From the NCBI RefSeq assembly GCF_032854445.1, contig NC_088297.1, positions 6,711,740-6,775,739 on the forward strand: a stretch of 64,000 bases of DNA, written 5' to 3'. Positions 27,025 through 41,075 of this stretch are shown here, in pieces. Position 1 is the stretch's first letter. The number at the start of each line of letters is the position of its first letter. A program made the position numbers and the translations under genes. The notes beneath the pieces are model-generated. The model was not told where the DNA came from and did no database searches. It saw nothing but the letters and a program-made list of their open reading frames with translations. This DNA is from Liolophura sinensis (lineage: Eukaryota > Mollusca > Polyplacophora > Chitonida > Chitonidae).

Positions 27025-27513
27025 CTGTGCAACTGACGATCAGATAACATTTATCTGTAAAGACATGTATGTCTCTGCGCCATTTACTGTACCTATGTCT
27101 TTCACTTCAGGCAAACCTTAGTCCTCCCATACATAACCCCACCTGACAAGGCTCCTACTCAGGCTATTTTATTTCCTAGTGAAAGGAAGGCTTTAAGCAT
27201 ACATGTTTGTACATATAATATTAGTGGTGCGAGTTTTCAGTAATCCACAATTAACATATAACAGACCTATCAAAACCCTCACAGAATCCAAACGAAGTCC
27301 ACCGTAAGCACTCTGGAAAAAACATATTAGGAGCTCAAGTACGTCTATATCGCATTTTTTATTTCATTTCTAACATGATGAGATCACAGAGCTGTTACAT
27401 TTATCTGTCAAAACCGTTAGTTTAATAAGGTACATATTTGTCCTGAAAGAAAGAGACAAAGTTATTGATCTCATTAACGTACGTGTACCTGCCGACGAGC
27501 ATCAGTTACCATT

Positions 27514-30500
27514 ACTATTACAATGATTACAATGTTCATCTTGTAACTCACCATGCTGTTATTATGATTACAATGTTCATCTTGTAACTGAACATGCTAA
27601 TATAATGATAACAATGTTCATTTTGCAACTGAACATGCTTTTATACTGATTACAATGTTCATCTTGTAACTACATATGCTAAAATAATGATAACAATGTT
27701 CATCTTGTAATTAAATATGCTAATATAATGATTGCAATATTCATTTTGTAACTGAGCATGCTATTATATTGATTACAATGATGATTTTGTAACAGTTGAC
27801 GCTATTATAATGATTACAATGTTCACCTTGTAACTGAGCATGCTATTATAATGATTTAAATGTTCACCTTGTCACTGAACGTGCTATTATAATAATTTTA
27901 ATGTTCATTTTGTAACTGAACACGGTATTAGGTTATTATAATGTTCATCTTGTAACTGAGTATGCTTTTATAATGATTGCAATGTTCATCTTGTAACTGA
28001 ACATTCTATTATAATGATTTCAATGTTCATTTTGTAACTGAACACGCTATTAAATTATTACAATGTTCATCCTGTAACTGAACATGCTATTATAATGATT
28101 ACAATGTTCATCTTGTAACTGAGCATGCTATTGTAATGATTACAATGTTCACCTTGTAACTCACCACATTATTATAATGATTACAATGTTCATCTTGTAA
28201 CTAAAAATGATATTGTAATGATTACAATGTCCATTTTGCAACTGAGCATGCTTGTATTCTGATTACAATGTTCACCTTGCAACTGATGATGTTTTTATAA
28301 TGATTACAATGTTCATCTTGTAACTGAACATACAATTATAAGGATTACAATGTTCACTTTGTAACTGAACATGCTATTACAATGATTACAATGTTCATCT
28401 TGTAACTGAACATGCTATTATGTCGATTACAATCTTCATCTTGCAACTGAGCATGATATTATAATGATTACAATGTTCATCTTGTAATTGAACGTGATAA
28501 TATAATGAATACAATGTTCATTTTGTAACTGATGATGTTATTATAATGTTACAATATTCATCTTGTAACTGAATATGCTAATGTAATGATTACAATGTCC
28601 ATTTTGCAACTGAGCATGCTTTTATACTGATTACAATGTCCACCTTGTAACTGAACATGCTATTATAATGATTTAAATGTTCATCTTGTAACTGAGCATG
28701 TTTTTATAATGATTACAATGTTCACCTTGTAACTGAACATGCTTTTATAATGATTACAATGTTCATCTTGTAATTGAACGTGCTAATATAATGAATACAA
28801 TGTTCATCTTGTAACTGATAATGTTATTATAATGATTACAATATTCATCTTGTAAGTTAATATGCTAATGTAATGATTACAATGTCCATTTTGCAACTGA
28901 CAATGCTTTTATACTGATTACAATGTTCACCTTGTCACTGATGATGTTTTTATAATGATGACAATGTTCATCTTGTAACTACATATGCTATAATACTAAT
29001 TACAATGTTAATCTTGTAATGAAATATGCTAATATAGTAACTGCAATATTAATTTTGTAACTGAGCATGCTATTATATTGATTACAATGATGATTTTGTA
29101 ACCGTTGACGCTATTATAATGATTACAATATTAATTTTGTAACTGAGCATGCTATTATACTGATTACAATGTTCATCTTGTAACTGAACATGCTATTATA
29201 ATGATTACAATGTTCATGTTGTAACTGAACATGCTATTATACTGATAACAATGTTCATCTTGTAACTGGGCATACTAGTATAATGATTACATTGTTCATT
29301 TTGTAACTGAGCATGCTATTATACTGATTACAATTTTTATCTTTTAATTGAGCATGCTATTATAATAATTACATTGCTCATCTTGTATTTGAGCAAGCTT
29401 CTATAATTATTACAATGTTCATCTTGTAATCGAGCATACTAGTATAATGATTACAATGTTAATTTTGTAACTGAGCATGCTATTTTACTGATTACAATGT
29501 TCATCTTGTAATTGAGCATGCTATTAAAATGATTACAATGTTCATGTTGTAACTGAACATGCTATTATACTGATAACAATGTTCATCTTGTAACTGAACA
29601 TAACATTACAATAATTACAATGTTCATCTTGTAACTGAACATGCTAAAATAATGATTACAATGTTCATTTTGCAACAGAACATGCTTTTATACTGATTAC
29701 AATGCTCATCTTATAACTACATATGCTATAATAATGATTACAATGTTCATCTTGTAATTAAATATGCTAATATAATGATTGCAATATTCATTTTGTAACT
29801 AGGCATGCTATTATATTGATTACAATGATGATTTTGTAACAGTTGACGCTATTATAATGATTACAATGTTCACCTTGTAACTGAGCATGCTATTATAATG
29901 ATTTAAATGTTCACCTTGTCACTGAACGTGCTATTATAACAATTTTAATGTTCATTTTGTAACTGAACACAGTATTAGGTTATTATAATGTTCATCTTGT
30001 AACTGAATATGGTATTATAATGATTGCAATGTTTATCTTGGCACTGAACATTCTCTTATAATGGTTTCAATGTTCATTTTGTAACTGAACACGCTATTAA
30101 ATTATTACAATGTTCATCCTGTAACTGAACATGCTATTATAATGATTACAATGTTCATATTGTAACTGAGCACGCTATTGTAATGATTACAATGTTCACC
30201 TTTTAACTGAGCACATTATTATAATGATTACAATGTTCATCTTGTACCTTAATATGCTATTGTAATTATTACAATGTCCATTTTGCAACTGAGCATGCTT
30301 GTATTCTAATTACAATGTTCACCTTGCAACTGATGATGTTTTTATAATGATTACAATGTTCATCTTGTAACTGAACATACAATTATAAGGATTACAATGT
30401 TCACTTTGTAACTGAACATGCTATTACAATGATTACAATGTTCATCTTGTAACTGAACATGCTATTATGTCGATTACAATCTTCATCTTGCAACTGAGCA

Positions 30501-33500
30501 TGATATTATAATGATTACAATGTTCATCTTGTAATTGAACGTGCTAATATAATGAATACAATGTTCATTTTGTAACTGATGATGTTATTATAATGTTACA
30601 ATATTCATCTTGTAACTGAATATGCTAATGTAATGATTACAATGTCCATTTTGCAACTGAGCATGCTTTTATATTGATTAAAATGTCCACCTTGTAACTG
30701 AACATGCTATTATAATGATTTAAATGTTCATCTAGTAACTGAGCATGTTTTTATAATGATTACAATGTTCCCCTTGTAACTGAACATGCTTTTATAATGA
30801 TTACAATGTTCATCTTGTAATTGAACGTGCTAATATAATGAATACAATGTTTTTTTGTAACTGATGATGTTATTATAATGATTACAATATTCATCTTGTA
30901 AGTTAATATGCTAATGTAATGATTACAATGTCCATTTTGCAACTAACAATGCTTTTATACTGATTACAATGTTCACCTTGTCACTGATGATGTTTTTATA
31001 ATGATTACAATGTTCATCTTGTAACTACATATGCTATAATACTGATTACAATTTTCATCTTGTAATGAAATATGCTAATATAGTAACTGCAATATTAATT
31101 TTGTAACTGAGCATGCTATTATATTGATTACAATGATGATTTTGTAACCGTTGACGCTATTATAATGATTACAATATTAATTTTGTAACTGAGCATGCTA
31201 TTATACTGATTACAATGTTCATCTTGTAACTGAACATGCTATTATAATGATTACAATGTTCATGTTGTAACTGAACATGCCATTATACTGATAACAATGT
31301 TCATCTTGTAACTGGGCATACTAGTATAATGATTACAATGTTCATTTTGTAACTGAGCATGCTATTATACTGATTACAATTTTTATCTTTTAATTGAGCA
31401 TGCTATTATAATAATTACATTGCTCATCTCGTATTTGAGCAAGCTATTATAATTATTACAATGTTCATCTTGTAATTGAGCATACTAGTATAATGATTAC
31501 AATGTTAATTTTGTAACTGAGCATGCTATTTTACTGATTACAATGTTCATCTTGTAATTGAGCATGCTATTATAATGATTACAATGCTCATGTTGTAACT
31601 GAACATGCTATTATACTGATAACAATGTTCATCTTGTAACTAAACATAACATTACAATAATTACAATGTTCATTTTGTAACTGAGTATGCTATTATATTG
31701 ATTACAATGTTCATCTTGTAACTGAACATCCTAATATAATGATTACAATGTTCATCTGGTAACTGAGTGAGTGCTTGGGTCTTAACGTCGTTCTCTCTGG
31801 TAACTGAACATGTTATTATAATGATTACAATGTTCATCTTGTAACTGAGCATACTAGTATAATGATTACATTGTTAATTTTGTAACTGAGCATGCTATTA
31901 TACTGATTACAATGTTCATCTTGTAATTGAGCATGCTATTATAATGATTACAATGTTTATGTTGTTACTGAACATGCTATTATACTGATAACAATGTTCA
32001 TCTTGTAACTAAGCATGATATTATAATAATTACAATGTTCATTTAGTAAGTGAACATGCTTTTATAATAATTACAATGTTCATCTTGTAACTGAACGTCC
32101 TAATATGATGATTACAATGATCATCCTGTAAGTAAACATGTTATTATAATGATTACAATGTTCACCTTGTAAATGAACATGCCATTACAATAACTAAAAT
32201 ATTTATCTTGTAACTGAACATGCTATTATATCAATTACAATTCTCACGTTTCAACTAAACGTGCTAATATAATGATTACAATGTTTATCTTGTAACTGAA
32301 GATGCTATTATAATAATTACAAAGGGTGTCTTGTAACTGAACGTGCTATTCTAGTAATTACAATAATCACCTTGTAACTGAACATGCTATTATAATGATT
32401 ACAATGTTCACCATGTCACTGAAAGTGATATTATAATAGTTTTAATGTTCATTTTGTAACTGAACACGGTATTAGGTTATTGCAATGTTCATCCTGTAAC
32501 CGAATAAGCTATAATAATGATTACAATGTTCATCTTGTAACTGAGCATGCTATTACAATGATTACAGTGTTCATCTTGTAACTGACCATGCTGTTATTAT
32601 GATTACAATGTTCATCTTGTAACTGAAAATGCTAAAATAATGATTACAATGTTCATTTTGCAACAGAACATGCTTTTATACTGATTACAATGCTCATCTT
32701 ATAACTACATATGCTATAATAATGATTACAATGTTCATCTTGTAATGAAATATGCTAATATAATAATTGCAATATTCATTTTGTAACTAGGCATGCTATT
32801 ATATTGATTACAATGATGATTTTGTAACAGTTGACGCTATTATAATGATTACAATGTTCACCTTGTAACTGAGCATGCTATTATAATGATTTAAATGTTC
32901 ACCTTGTCACTGAACGTGCTATTATCACAATTTTAATGTTCATTTTGTAACTGAACACAGTATTAGGTTATTATAATGTTCATCTTGTAACTGAATATGC
33001 TATTATAATGATTGCAATGTTTATCTTGGCACTGAACATTCTCTTATAATGGTTTCAATGTTCATTTTGTAACTGAACACGCTATTAAACTATTACAATG
33101 TTCATATTGTAACTGAGCACGATATTGTAATGATTACAATGTTCACCTTGTAACTGAGCACATTATTATAATGATTACAACATCATCTTGTACCTGAATA
33201 TGCTATTGTAATGATTACAATGTCCATTTTGCAACTGAGCATGCTTGTATACTGATTACAATGTTCACCTTGCAACTGATGATGTTTTTATAACGATTAC
33301 AATGTTTATCTGGTAACTGAACATGCAATTATAAGGATTACAATGTTCACTTTGTAACTGAACATGCTATTACAATGATTACAATGTTCATCTTGTAACT
33401 GAACATGCTATTATGTCGATTACAATATTCATCTTGCAACTGAGCATGATACTATAATGATTACAATGATCATCTTGTAATTGAACGTGCTAATATAATG

Positions 33501-36500
33501 AATACAATGTTCATTTTGTAACTGATGATGTTATTATAATGATTACAATATTCATCTTGTAACTGAATATGCTAATGTAATAATTATAATGTCCATTCTC
33601 CAACTGAGCATGCTTTTATACTGATTACAATGTCCACCTTGTAATTGAACATGCTATTATAATGACTTCAATGTTAATCTTGTAACTGAGCATGTTTTTA
33701 TAATGATTACAATGTTCACCTTGCAACTAAACATGCTTTTATAATGATTACAATGTTCATCTTGTAATTGAACGTGCTAATATAATGAATACAATGTTTA
33801 TTTTGTAACTGATGATGTTATTATAATGATTACAATATTCATCTTGTAAGTGAATATGCTAATGTAATGATTACAATGTCCATTTTGCAACTGAGCATGC
33901 TTTTATACTGATTACAATGTTCACCTTGTAACTGATGATGTTTTTATAATGATTACAATGTTCATCTTGTAACTGAGCACGCTATTGTAATGATTACAAT
34001 GTTCACCTTGTAACAGAGCACATTATTATAATGATTACAATGTTCATCCTGTAACTGAATATGCTATTGTAATGATTACACTGTCCATTTTGCAACTGAG
34101 CATGCTTGTATACTAATTACAATGTTGACCTTGCAACTGATGATGTTTTTATAATGATTACAATCTTCATCTTGTAACTGAACATGCAATTATAAGGATT
34201 ACAATGTTCACTTTGTAACTGAACATGCTATTACAATGATTACAATGTTCATCTTGTAACTGAACATGCTATTATGTCGATTACAATCCTCATCTTGAAA
34301 CTGAGCATGATATTATAATGATTACAATGTTCATCTTGTAGTTTAACGTGCTAATATAATGAATACAATGTTCATTTTGTAACTGATAATGTTATTATAA
34401 TAATTACAATGTTCATCTTGTAAGTGAATATGCTAATGTAATGATTACAATGTCCATTTTGCAACTGAGCATGCTTTTATACTGATTACAATGTCCACCT
34501 TGTAACTGAACATGCTATTATAATGATTACAATGTTCATCTTGTAACTGAGCATGTTTTCATAAGGATTACAATGTTCACCTTGCAACTGAACATGCTGT
34601 TTATAATGATTACAATGTTCATCTTGTAATTGAACGTGCTAATATAATGAATACAATGTTTATTTTGTAACTGATGATGATATTATAATGATTACAATAT
34701 TCATCTTGTAAGTGAATATGATTATAATGATTACAATGTCCATTTTGCAACTGAGTATGCTTTTATACTGATTACAATGTTCACCTTGTAACTGATGATG
34801 TTTTTAAAATGATTACAATGTTTATCTTGTAACTACATATGCTATAATAATGATTACAATGTTCATCTTGTAATGAAATATGCTAATATAATAATTCCAA
34901 TATTCATTTTGTAACTGAGCATACTATTATATTGATTACAATGATGATTTTGTAACAGTTGACGCTAATATAATAATTACAATGTTTACTTTGTAACTGA
35001 ACATGCTATTACAATGATTACAATGTTTATCTTGTAACTGAACGTGCTATTATGTCGATTACAATCTTCATCTTTTAACTGAAAATGATATTTTAATGAT
35101 TACAATGTTTATCATGCAACTGAGCATGCTTTTATAATGATTACAATGTTCACTTCGTAACTGAACATGATATTATACTTTTTACAATGTTCATCTTGTA
35201 ACTGGGCATGTTTTTTTAATGATTACAATGATCATCTTGTAACTGAGCACGCTATTGTAATGATTCCAATGTTCACCTTGTAACGGAGCACATTATTATA
35301 ATGATTACATTGTTCATCTTGTAACTGAATATGCTATTGTAATGATTACAATGTCCATTTTGCAACTGAGCATGCTTGTATACTAATTACAATGTTCACT
35401 TTGTAACTGAACATGCTATTACAATGATTACAATGTTCATCTTGTAACTGAACATGCTATTATCTCGATTACAATCTTCATCTTGCAACTGAGCATGATA
35501 TTATAATGATTACAATGTTCATCTTGTAATTAAACGTGCTAATATAATGAATACAATGTTTTTTTGTAACTGATGATGTTATTATAATGATTACAATATT
35601 CATCTTGTAAGTGAATATGCTAATGTAATGATTACAATGTCCATTTTGCAACTGAGCATGCTTTTATACTGATTACAATTTTCACCTTGTAACTGATGAT
35701 GTTTTTATAATGATTACAATGTTCATCTTGTAACTACATATGCTATAATAGTGATTACAATGTTCATCTTGTAATGAAATATGCTAATATAATAATTGCA
35801 ATATTCATTTTGTAACTGAGCATGCTATTATATTTATTACAATGATGATTTTGTAACCGTTGACGCTATTATAATGATTACAATGTTTACTTTGTAACTG
35901 AACATGCTATTACAATGTTTACAATCTTCATCTTGTATTTTAACATGCTATTATGTCGATTACAATGTTCATCTTGTAACTGAAAATGATATTATAATGA
36001 TTACAATGTTTATCTTGCAACTGAGCATGCTATTATAATGATTACAATGTTCTCTTTGTAACTGAACATGCTATTATAACTATTACAATGTTCATCTTGT
36101 AACTGGGCATGTTTTTATAATGATTACAATGTTCATCTTGTAACTGAGCACGCTATTGTAATGATTACAATGTTCACCTTGTAACTGAGCACATTAATAT
36201 AATGATTACAATGTCCATCTTGTAATTGAACGTGCTAATATAATGAATACAATGTTCATTTTGTAACTGATGATGTTATTATAATAATTACAATATTCAT
36301 CTTGTAACTGAATATGCTAATGTAATGATTACAATGTCCATTTTGCAACTGAGCATACTTTTATACTGTTTACAATGTCCACCTTGTAACTGAACATGCT
36401 ATTATAATGATTACAATGTTCATCTTGTAACTGAGCATGTTTTTATAATGATTACAATGTTCACCTTGTAACTGAACATGCTATTTTAATGATGACAATG

Positions 36501-36937
36501 TTCATTTTGTAACTGAACATGCTATTATGTCGATTACAATCTTCATCTTGTAACTGAAAATGATATTACAATGATTACAATGTTTATCTTGCAACTGAGC
36601 ATGCTATTATATGGATTACAATGTTCACTTCGTAACTGAACATGCTATTATAACTATTACAATGTTCATCTTGTAACTGGGCATGTTTTTATAATGATTA
36701 CAATGTTCATCTTGTAATTGAACGTGCTATTATAATGATTACAATGTTCTTCTTGTAACTGAACATGCTATGATGATTACAATTTTCATCTTGTAACTGA
36801 GCTTTCTATTGTAATGATTACAATGTTTACCTTGTAACTGAGCGTGCTAATATAATGATTACAATGTTCACCTTGTAACTGAGCATGCTAATATAATGAT
36901 TACAATGTTTTATCTTGTAACTGAGCATGCTATTATA
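27514..36937. repeat. Satellite block 3, 41-bp monomer array
   Basis: The first part (27514-33080) is nearly identical to 7559-13038 and completes unit U3. From 33081 the array restarts with the same monomer order as the window start (GCTATTAAAC, then ATTGTAACTGAGCACG) but drifts away. It is about 1.27 kb (about 31 monomers) shorter than the U1 equivalent before spacer S3. One 29-bp SINE-tail insertion lies at 31767-31795. No gene is seen. Confidence 0.96.
31767..31795 (-). mobile_element. 29-bp truncated SINE tail inside satellite (U3 copy)
   Basis: A duplicate of the 11725 insertion in unit U3, with the same flanks. Confidence 0.8.
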
Positions 36938-37879
36938 AAACACGAGTCTCTTTAACTGGATTTAGTCTATTTCAGCTGAGGGGAAAAATGAAAGATTTAG
37001 TCTGGATAATGTGTGGTAATAAGATGAGCATTTTAGCGTGTATTAGGTCCAAACTGCATCTTTGTACCGTTGATCGTTGAGAAGAAATAGAAGGCATTTC
37101 TCAATATTGGCACTTAAAAGATGGTGCCAGCTAGGAAATCAGCTCTAACCCCAGTGTTCCATGTGGGATTACAGAGAACACTTGGTCCCGCAGCTTTTAT
37201 GATCGTTTCTCTTTTCAGTCATTATAGCAAGGTTTCTCAACAATCGACAAAAAAATATGAAAATAAATCAGCAGAGAACTATCTGCAATCCGTGGTATCC
37301 CGTGCCTTGACAGGTGTAAGGCAACCTGATTTTTAAGTAACACCGCCCAGTGATTGCTTTCAACCTTTGAATCTTTCTTTCATACTTGCATTACAATGTG
37401 ACGTCAAACCCAATCATCCAGTCATTCGGTGATTACTGTTACACAACAATTGAATCAAACCTTTCAGGTGTCATTTCAAGAGATCTAAAACGCTATCTAG
37501 TTAGCAACAAAGGCTTCAAAGGCTTAATTTGTGCTCTTGTGTACACAGTGCTTATTAGTACACGGACCCTGTCTGTGGAATTTTGTGTATATGTCGTCAT
37601 ACACTCAGTTATACTGTGGACTTTCCCTCTTGTAAATATTGCCTCTGTGCATTTCTCAGCATTGTGTAAGTACTTTAGTATTTGTATAGATATTGCTATC
37701 ATTTCTTGTTAAACTTAAGTATTTTAGCTCTTGTAAAAGTCTTGTTATCTGTTCCTGTTAAATGTAATAAATTGTTGAAAAATAAAATCTGCTGGTTTTG
37801 GTTACTTTTTTGTGCGGCTAAACTGTCGTGTATTTCGAACAAGCCATCTCTTTATAATACAGACAGTTTGGGTCGTAAC

Positions 37880-38070
37880 ATTATTTATTTATTTATTTGG
37901 TGTACTGGGGGAAACCCACGACTACCCGCAGGTTGCCAGAAGACCTCCTCATGGACGGCAAAAAGAGGAAGCCAGCCTGAGCTGGACTTGAACTCACAGC
38001 GACCGCATCGGTTGGAAGCCCATTGCAGGGCGATGGCGTGCTGACCCCCTCGGTAACTGAGGCCCTCCTC
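37880..38070 (-). mobile_element. tRNA-derived SINE with (AAAT)n tail, in S3
   Basis: This is the orthologous copy. It differs from S1 at CTCGGTAACTGAGG, where S1 has CTCGATAACTGAGG. The B-box-like GAGTTCAAGTCC is intact on the minus strand. Confidence 0.75.
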
Positions 38071-38321
38071 AAACAAAAATTAAATAAGTAAGTAAAATGT
38101 AAAACGTTGTGAGGCCGATAGAAAATCATGTCTTTCTCTAACTGATTTCACTCCAATTTATTCTTTCATCCAGCGTGTTGACAGAGTCAGTGGAATTCGG
38201 ATGTTTAAATGGTTTCAAGCAACGAAGTATCATTACTTCAAGATATTAATATAACCTGAAGTCAGGCAGCTTCTAAACCTGGATCACTGTGTTTTCCTGA
38301 ATCGTTGATTAAATCAATTAA

Positions 38322-38451
38322 CACCATACTGAATCTCTGTTGCACAGTAAACACCATCCTCACTCTCTGCTGTACAGTAAATACCATCCTGAAACTCTGC
38401 TACACAGTAAGCACCATCCTGAATCTCTGCTGCACAGTAAACACCGTCAGG
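38322..38451. repeat. 30-bp minisatellite in S3
   Basis: The same four-unit array. Unit 2 reads CACCATCCTCACTCTCTGC and unit 1 lacks the S1 C (GCACAGTAAAC), which is diagnostic of the S3-S5 lineage. Confidence 0.9.
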
Positions 38452-38505
38452 AATTTTACACTGACTGCGATCAGATAGCATTTTTCTGTATAGACATGTA
38501 TGTCG

Positions 38506-38517
38506 CTGTGCAACTGA
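38506..38517. other. Empty SINE target site in S3
   Basis: Only one copy of CTGTGCAACTGA is present, running straight into CGATCAGATAGC. This is the pre-insertion state of the site filled by the (TCAC)n SINE in S1, S2 and S6. It lies at the junction of a 50-bp tandem duplication (38469-38518 and 38519 to about 38563) that starts GATCAGATAGCATTT in both copies. Confidence 0.88.
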
Positions 38518-39502
38518 CGATCAGATAGCATTTATCTGTAAAGACATGTATGTCTCTGCGCCATTTACTGTACCTATGTCTTTCACTTCAGGCAAACCTT
38601 AGTCCTCCCATACATAACCCCACCTGACAAGGCTCCTACTCAGGCTATTTATTTCCTAGTGAAAGGAAGGCTTTAAGCATACATGTTTGTACATATAATA
38701 TTAGTGGTGCGAGTTTTCAGTAATCCACAATTAACATATAACAGACCTATCAAAACCCTCACAGAATCCAAACGAAGTCCACCGTAAGAACTCTGGAAAA
38801 AACATATTAGGAGCTCAAGTACGTCTATATCGCATTTTTTATTTCATTTCTAACATGATGAGATCACAGAGCTGTTACATTTATCTGTCAAAACCGTTAG
38901 TTTAATAAGGTACATATTTGTCCTGAAAGAAAGAGACAAAGTTATTGATCTCATTAACGTACGTGTACCTGCCGACGAGCATCAGTTACCATTGTCAGCA
39001 AGACTAGTCGCGATATAGAAGAACCGTAGAGAAAACCATCAAAGAATTGGGGTCGAATTTTCTGATCTTATTGCAGTCAGATTAATTTCACAGATATCGT
39101 ATTCTACACATTTGGCCCATTGCCAGTACGCTGCAAATAGGGGTGCGAAACAATGCATGTATTTTTCATTGAGGAATGAAGAAAATGGTTTTAAAAAAGG
39201 ACAATCATAAGTTCTCTTAAATATGCATACCTGTAGTTTCCGTTTTGAAAGGCTAAACAGTCTAACAAAGGGCCACTTGACTTAAGAACATGCCTATTAC
39301 AATATTACATGTAATTAACATAAATACGATATGATGGCGTTTAGTTAAACTAAGGTGAATATACCAGAGTTTGGAAGCGATTTATTCTAAAAATAATTCT
39401 TACAACGTTCATCTGGTAACTGAACATGCTATTATAATGATTACAATGTTCATCCTGTAACTGAGCACGCTATTATACTGATTACAATGTTCATCTTGTA
39501 AC

Positions 39503-41075
39503 TGGGCATACTAGTATAATGATTACAATATTAATTTTGTAACTGAGCATGCTATTATACTGATTACAATGTTCATCTTGTAACTGAGCATGCTATTATA
39601 ATGATTACAATTTTTATGTTGTAACTGAACATGCTATTATACTGATAACAATGTTCATCTTGTAACTCGGCATACTAGTATAATGATTACAATATTAATT
39701 TTGTAACTGAGCATGCTATTATACTGATTACAATGTTCATCTTGTAATTGAGCATGCTATTATAATGATTACATTGGTCATCTTGTATTTGAGCATGCTA
39801 TTATAATGATTACAATGTTCATTTTGTAACTGAGCATACTAGTACAATGATTACAATGTTAATTTTGTAACTGAGCATGTTTTTTTACTGATTACAATGT
39901 TAAGTTTGTAACTGAGCATGCTATTATACTGATTACAAAGTTCATCTTGTAATTGAGCATGCTATTATAATGATTACAATGTTCATGTTGTAACTGAACA
40001 TGCTATTATACTGATAACAATGTTCATCTTGTAACTAAGCATAATATTATAATAATTACAATGTTCATTTTGTAACTGAATATGCTATTATATTGATTAC
40101 AATGTTCACCTTGTAACTGAACATCCTAATATAATGATTACAATGTTCATCTGGTAACTGAGTGAGAGCTTGGGGTTTAACGTCGTTCTCTCTGGTAACT
40201 GAACATGTTATTATAATGATTACAATGTTCACCTCGTAAATGAATATGCTATTACAAAAATTACAATATTCATCTTGTAACTGAACATGCTATTATATCG
40301 TTTACAATCTTCATGTTGTAACTGAACGTGCTAATATAATGATTACAAGTTTCATCGTGTAACTGAAGATGCTATTATAATAATTGCAATGGTCGTCTTG
40401 TAATTGAGCATGCTAATATAATGATTACAATGTTCGTCTAGTAACTGAGCAAGCTATTATAATGATTACAATGTTCACCTCGTCACTGAACGTGCTATTA
40501 TAATGATTTTAATGTTCATTTTCTAACTGAACACGGTATTAGGTAATTACAATTTTTATCTTGTAACCGAATATGCTATTATAATGATTACAATGTTCAT
40601 CTTGTAAAGAAATATGCTAATATAATGATTGCAATATTATTTTGTAACTGAGCATACTATTATAATGATTACAATGTTTATTTTGTAACTGATGATGCAA
40701 TTATAATGATTGCAATGTTCACCTTGTAACTGAGCATGCTATTATAATGATTACAATGTTCAGCTTGTAACTGAGCATGCTATTATACTGATTACAATGT
40801 TCATCTTGTAACAGAGCATACTAGTATAATGATTACAATGTTAATTTTGTAACTGAGCATGCTATTACACTGATTACAATGTTCATCTTGTAACAGAGTA
40901 TACTAGCATAATGATTACAATGTTATTTTTGCAACTGAGCATGCTATTATGCTGATTACAATGTTCATCTTGTAACAGAGCATACTAGTATAAAAATTAC
41001 AATATTAATTTTGTAACTGAGCATGCTATTATACTGATTAGAATTTTCATCTTGTAATGGAGCATGCTATTATAA
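39503..41075. repeat. 82-bp and 164-bp higher-order repeats marked by ACTAGT
   Basis: CTAGTA starts at 39511, 39675 and 39839, exactly 164 bp (four monomers) apart. Further on, CTAG(T/C)A starts at 40821, 40903 and 40985, exactly 82 bp (two monomers) apart. These phased variants show local amplification of dimers and tetramers. Block 5 has the same pattern about 6.7 kb downstream, and block 6 repeats part of it. Confidence 0.8.
40162..40190 (-). mobile_element. 29-bp truncated SINE tail inside satellite (block 4)
   Basis: Same insertion and flanks. It keeps the ancestral GGGGTTTAACGTCG of the full-length SINE, with GAGAG in place of GAGTG. Confidence 0.8.

Larger units (their letters stand above)
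25082..27513. other. Spacer S2, near-identical copy of S1
   Basis: This matches S1 over its full 2,432 bp with about two visible substitutions (GTCCAAACT here, GTCGAAACT in S1; CTGCAATCC here, CTACAATCC in S1). It has the same two SINEs, the same minisatellite and the same short right end. It belongs to unit U3. Confidence 0.9.
19956..33080. repeat. Large higher-order unit U3 (13.1 kb)
   Basis: This is a near-exact copy of 1-13038 displaced by 19,955 bp, with spacer S2 in the same relative place as S1. It is 87 bp longer overall, because it keeps an 88-bp segment at 31534-31621 and lacks one base found in U1 (GAGGCATGC in U1, GAGCATGC here). A fourth, more diverged unit begins at 33081. Confidence 0.9.
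36938..39390. other. Spacer S3, long right end, second SINE absent
   Basis: This has the same order as S1 up to the minisatellite, but the (TCAC)n SINE is missing and its target is intact. The right end runs about 400 bp further than S1, from GTCAGCAAGACTAG to GATTTATTCTAA. TATTATAAAA at the left edge and TATTCTAAAA at the right edge (39383-39392) match at 9 of 10 bases and may be an old target-site duplication. The extra 400 bp shows no feature I recognise. Confidence 0.9.

Noticed and set aside
36938-39390. Spacer as an autonomous DNA transposon or Helitron
   Set aside because: No terminal inverted repeats, no Helitron-type 3' hairpin with CTRR that I can identify, and no transposase or helicase coding sequence.
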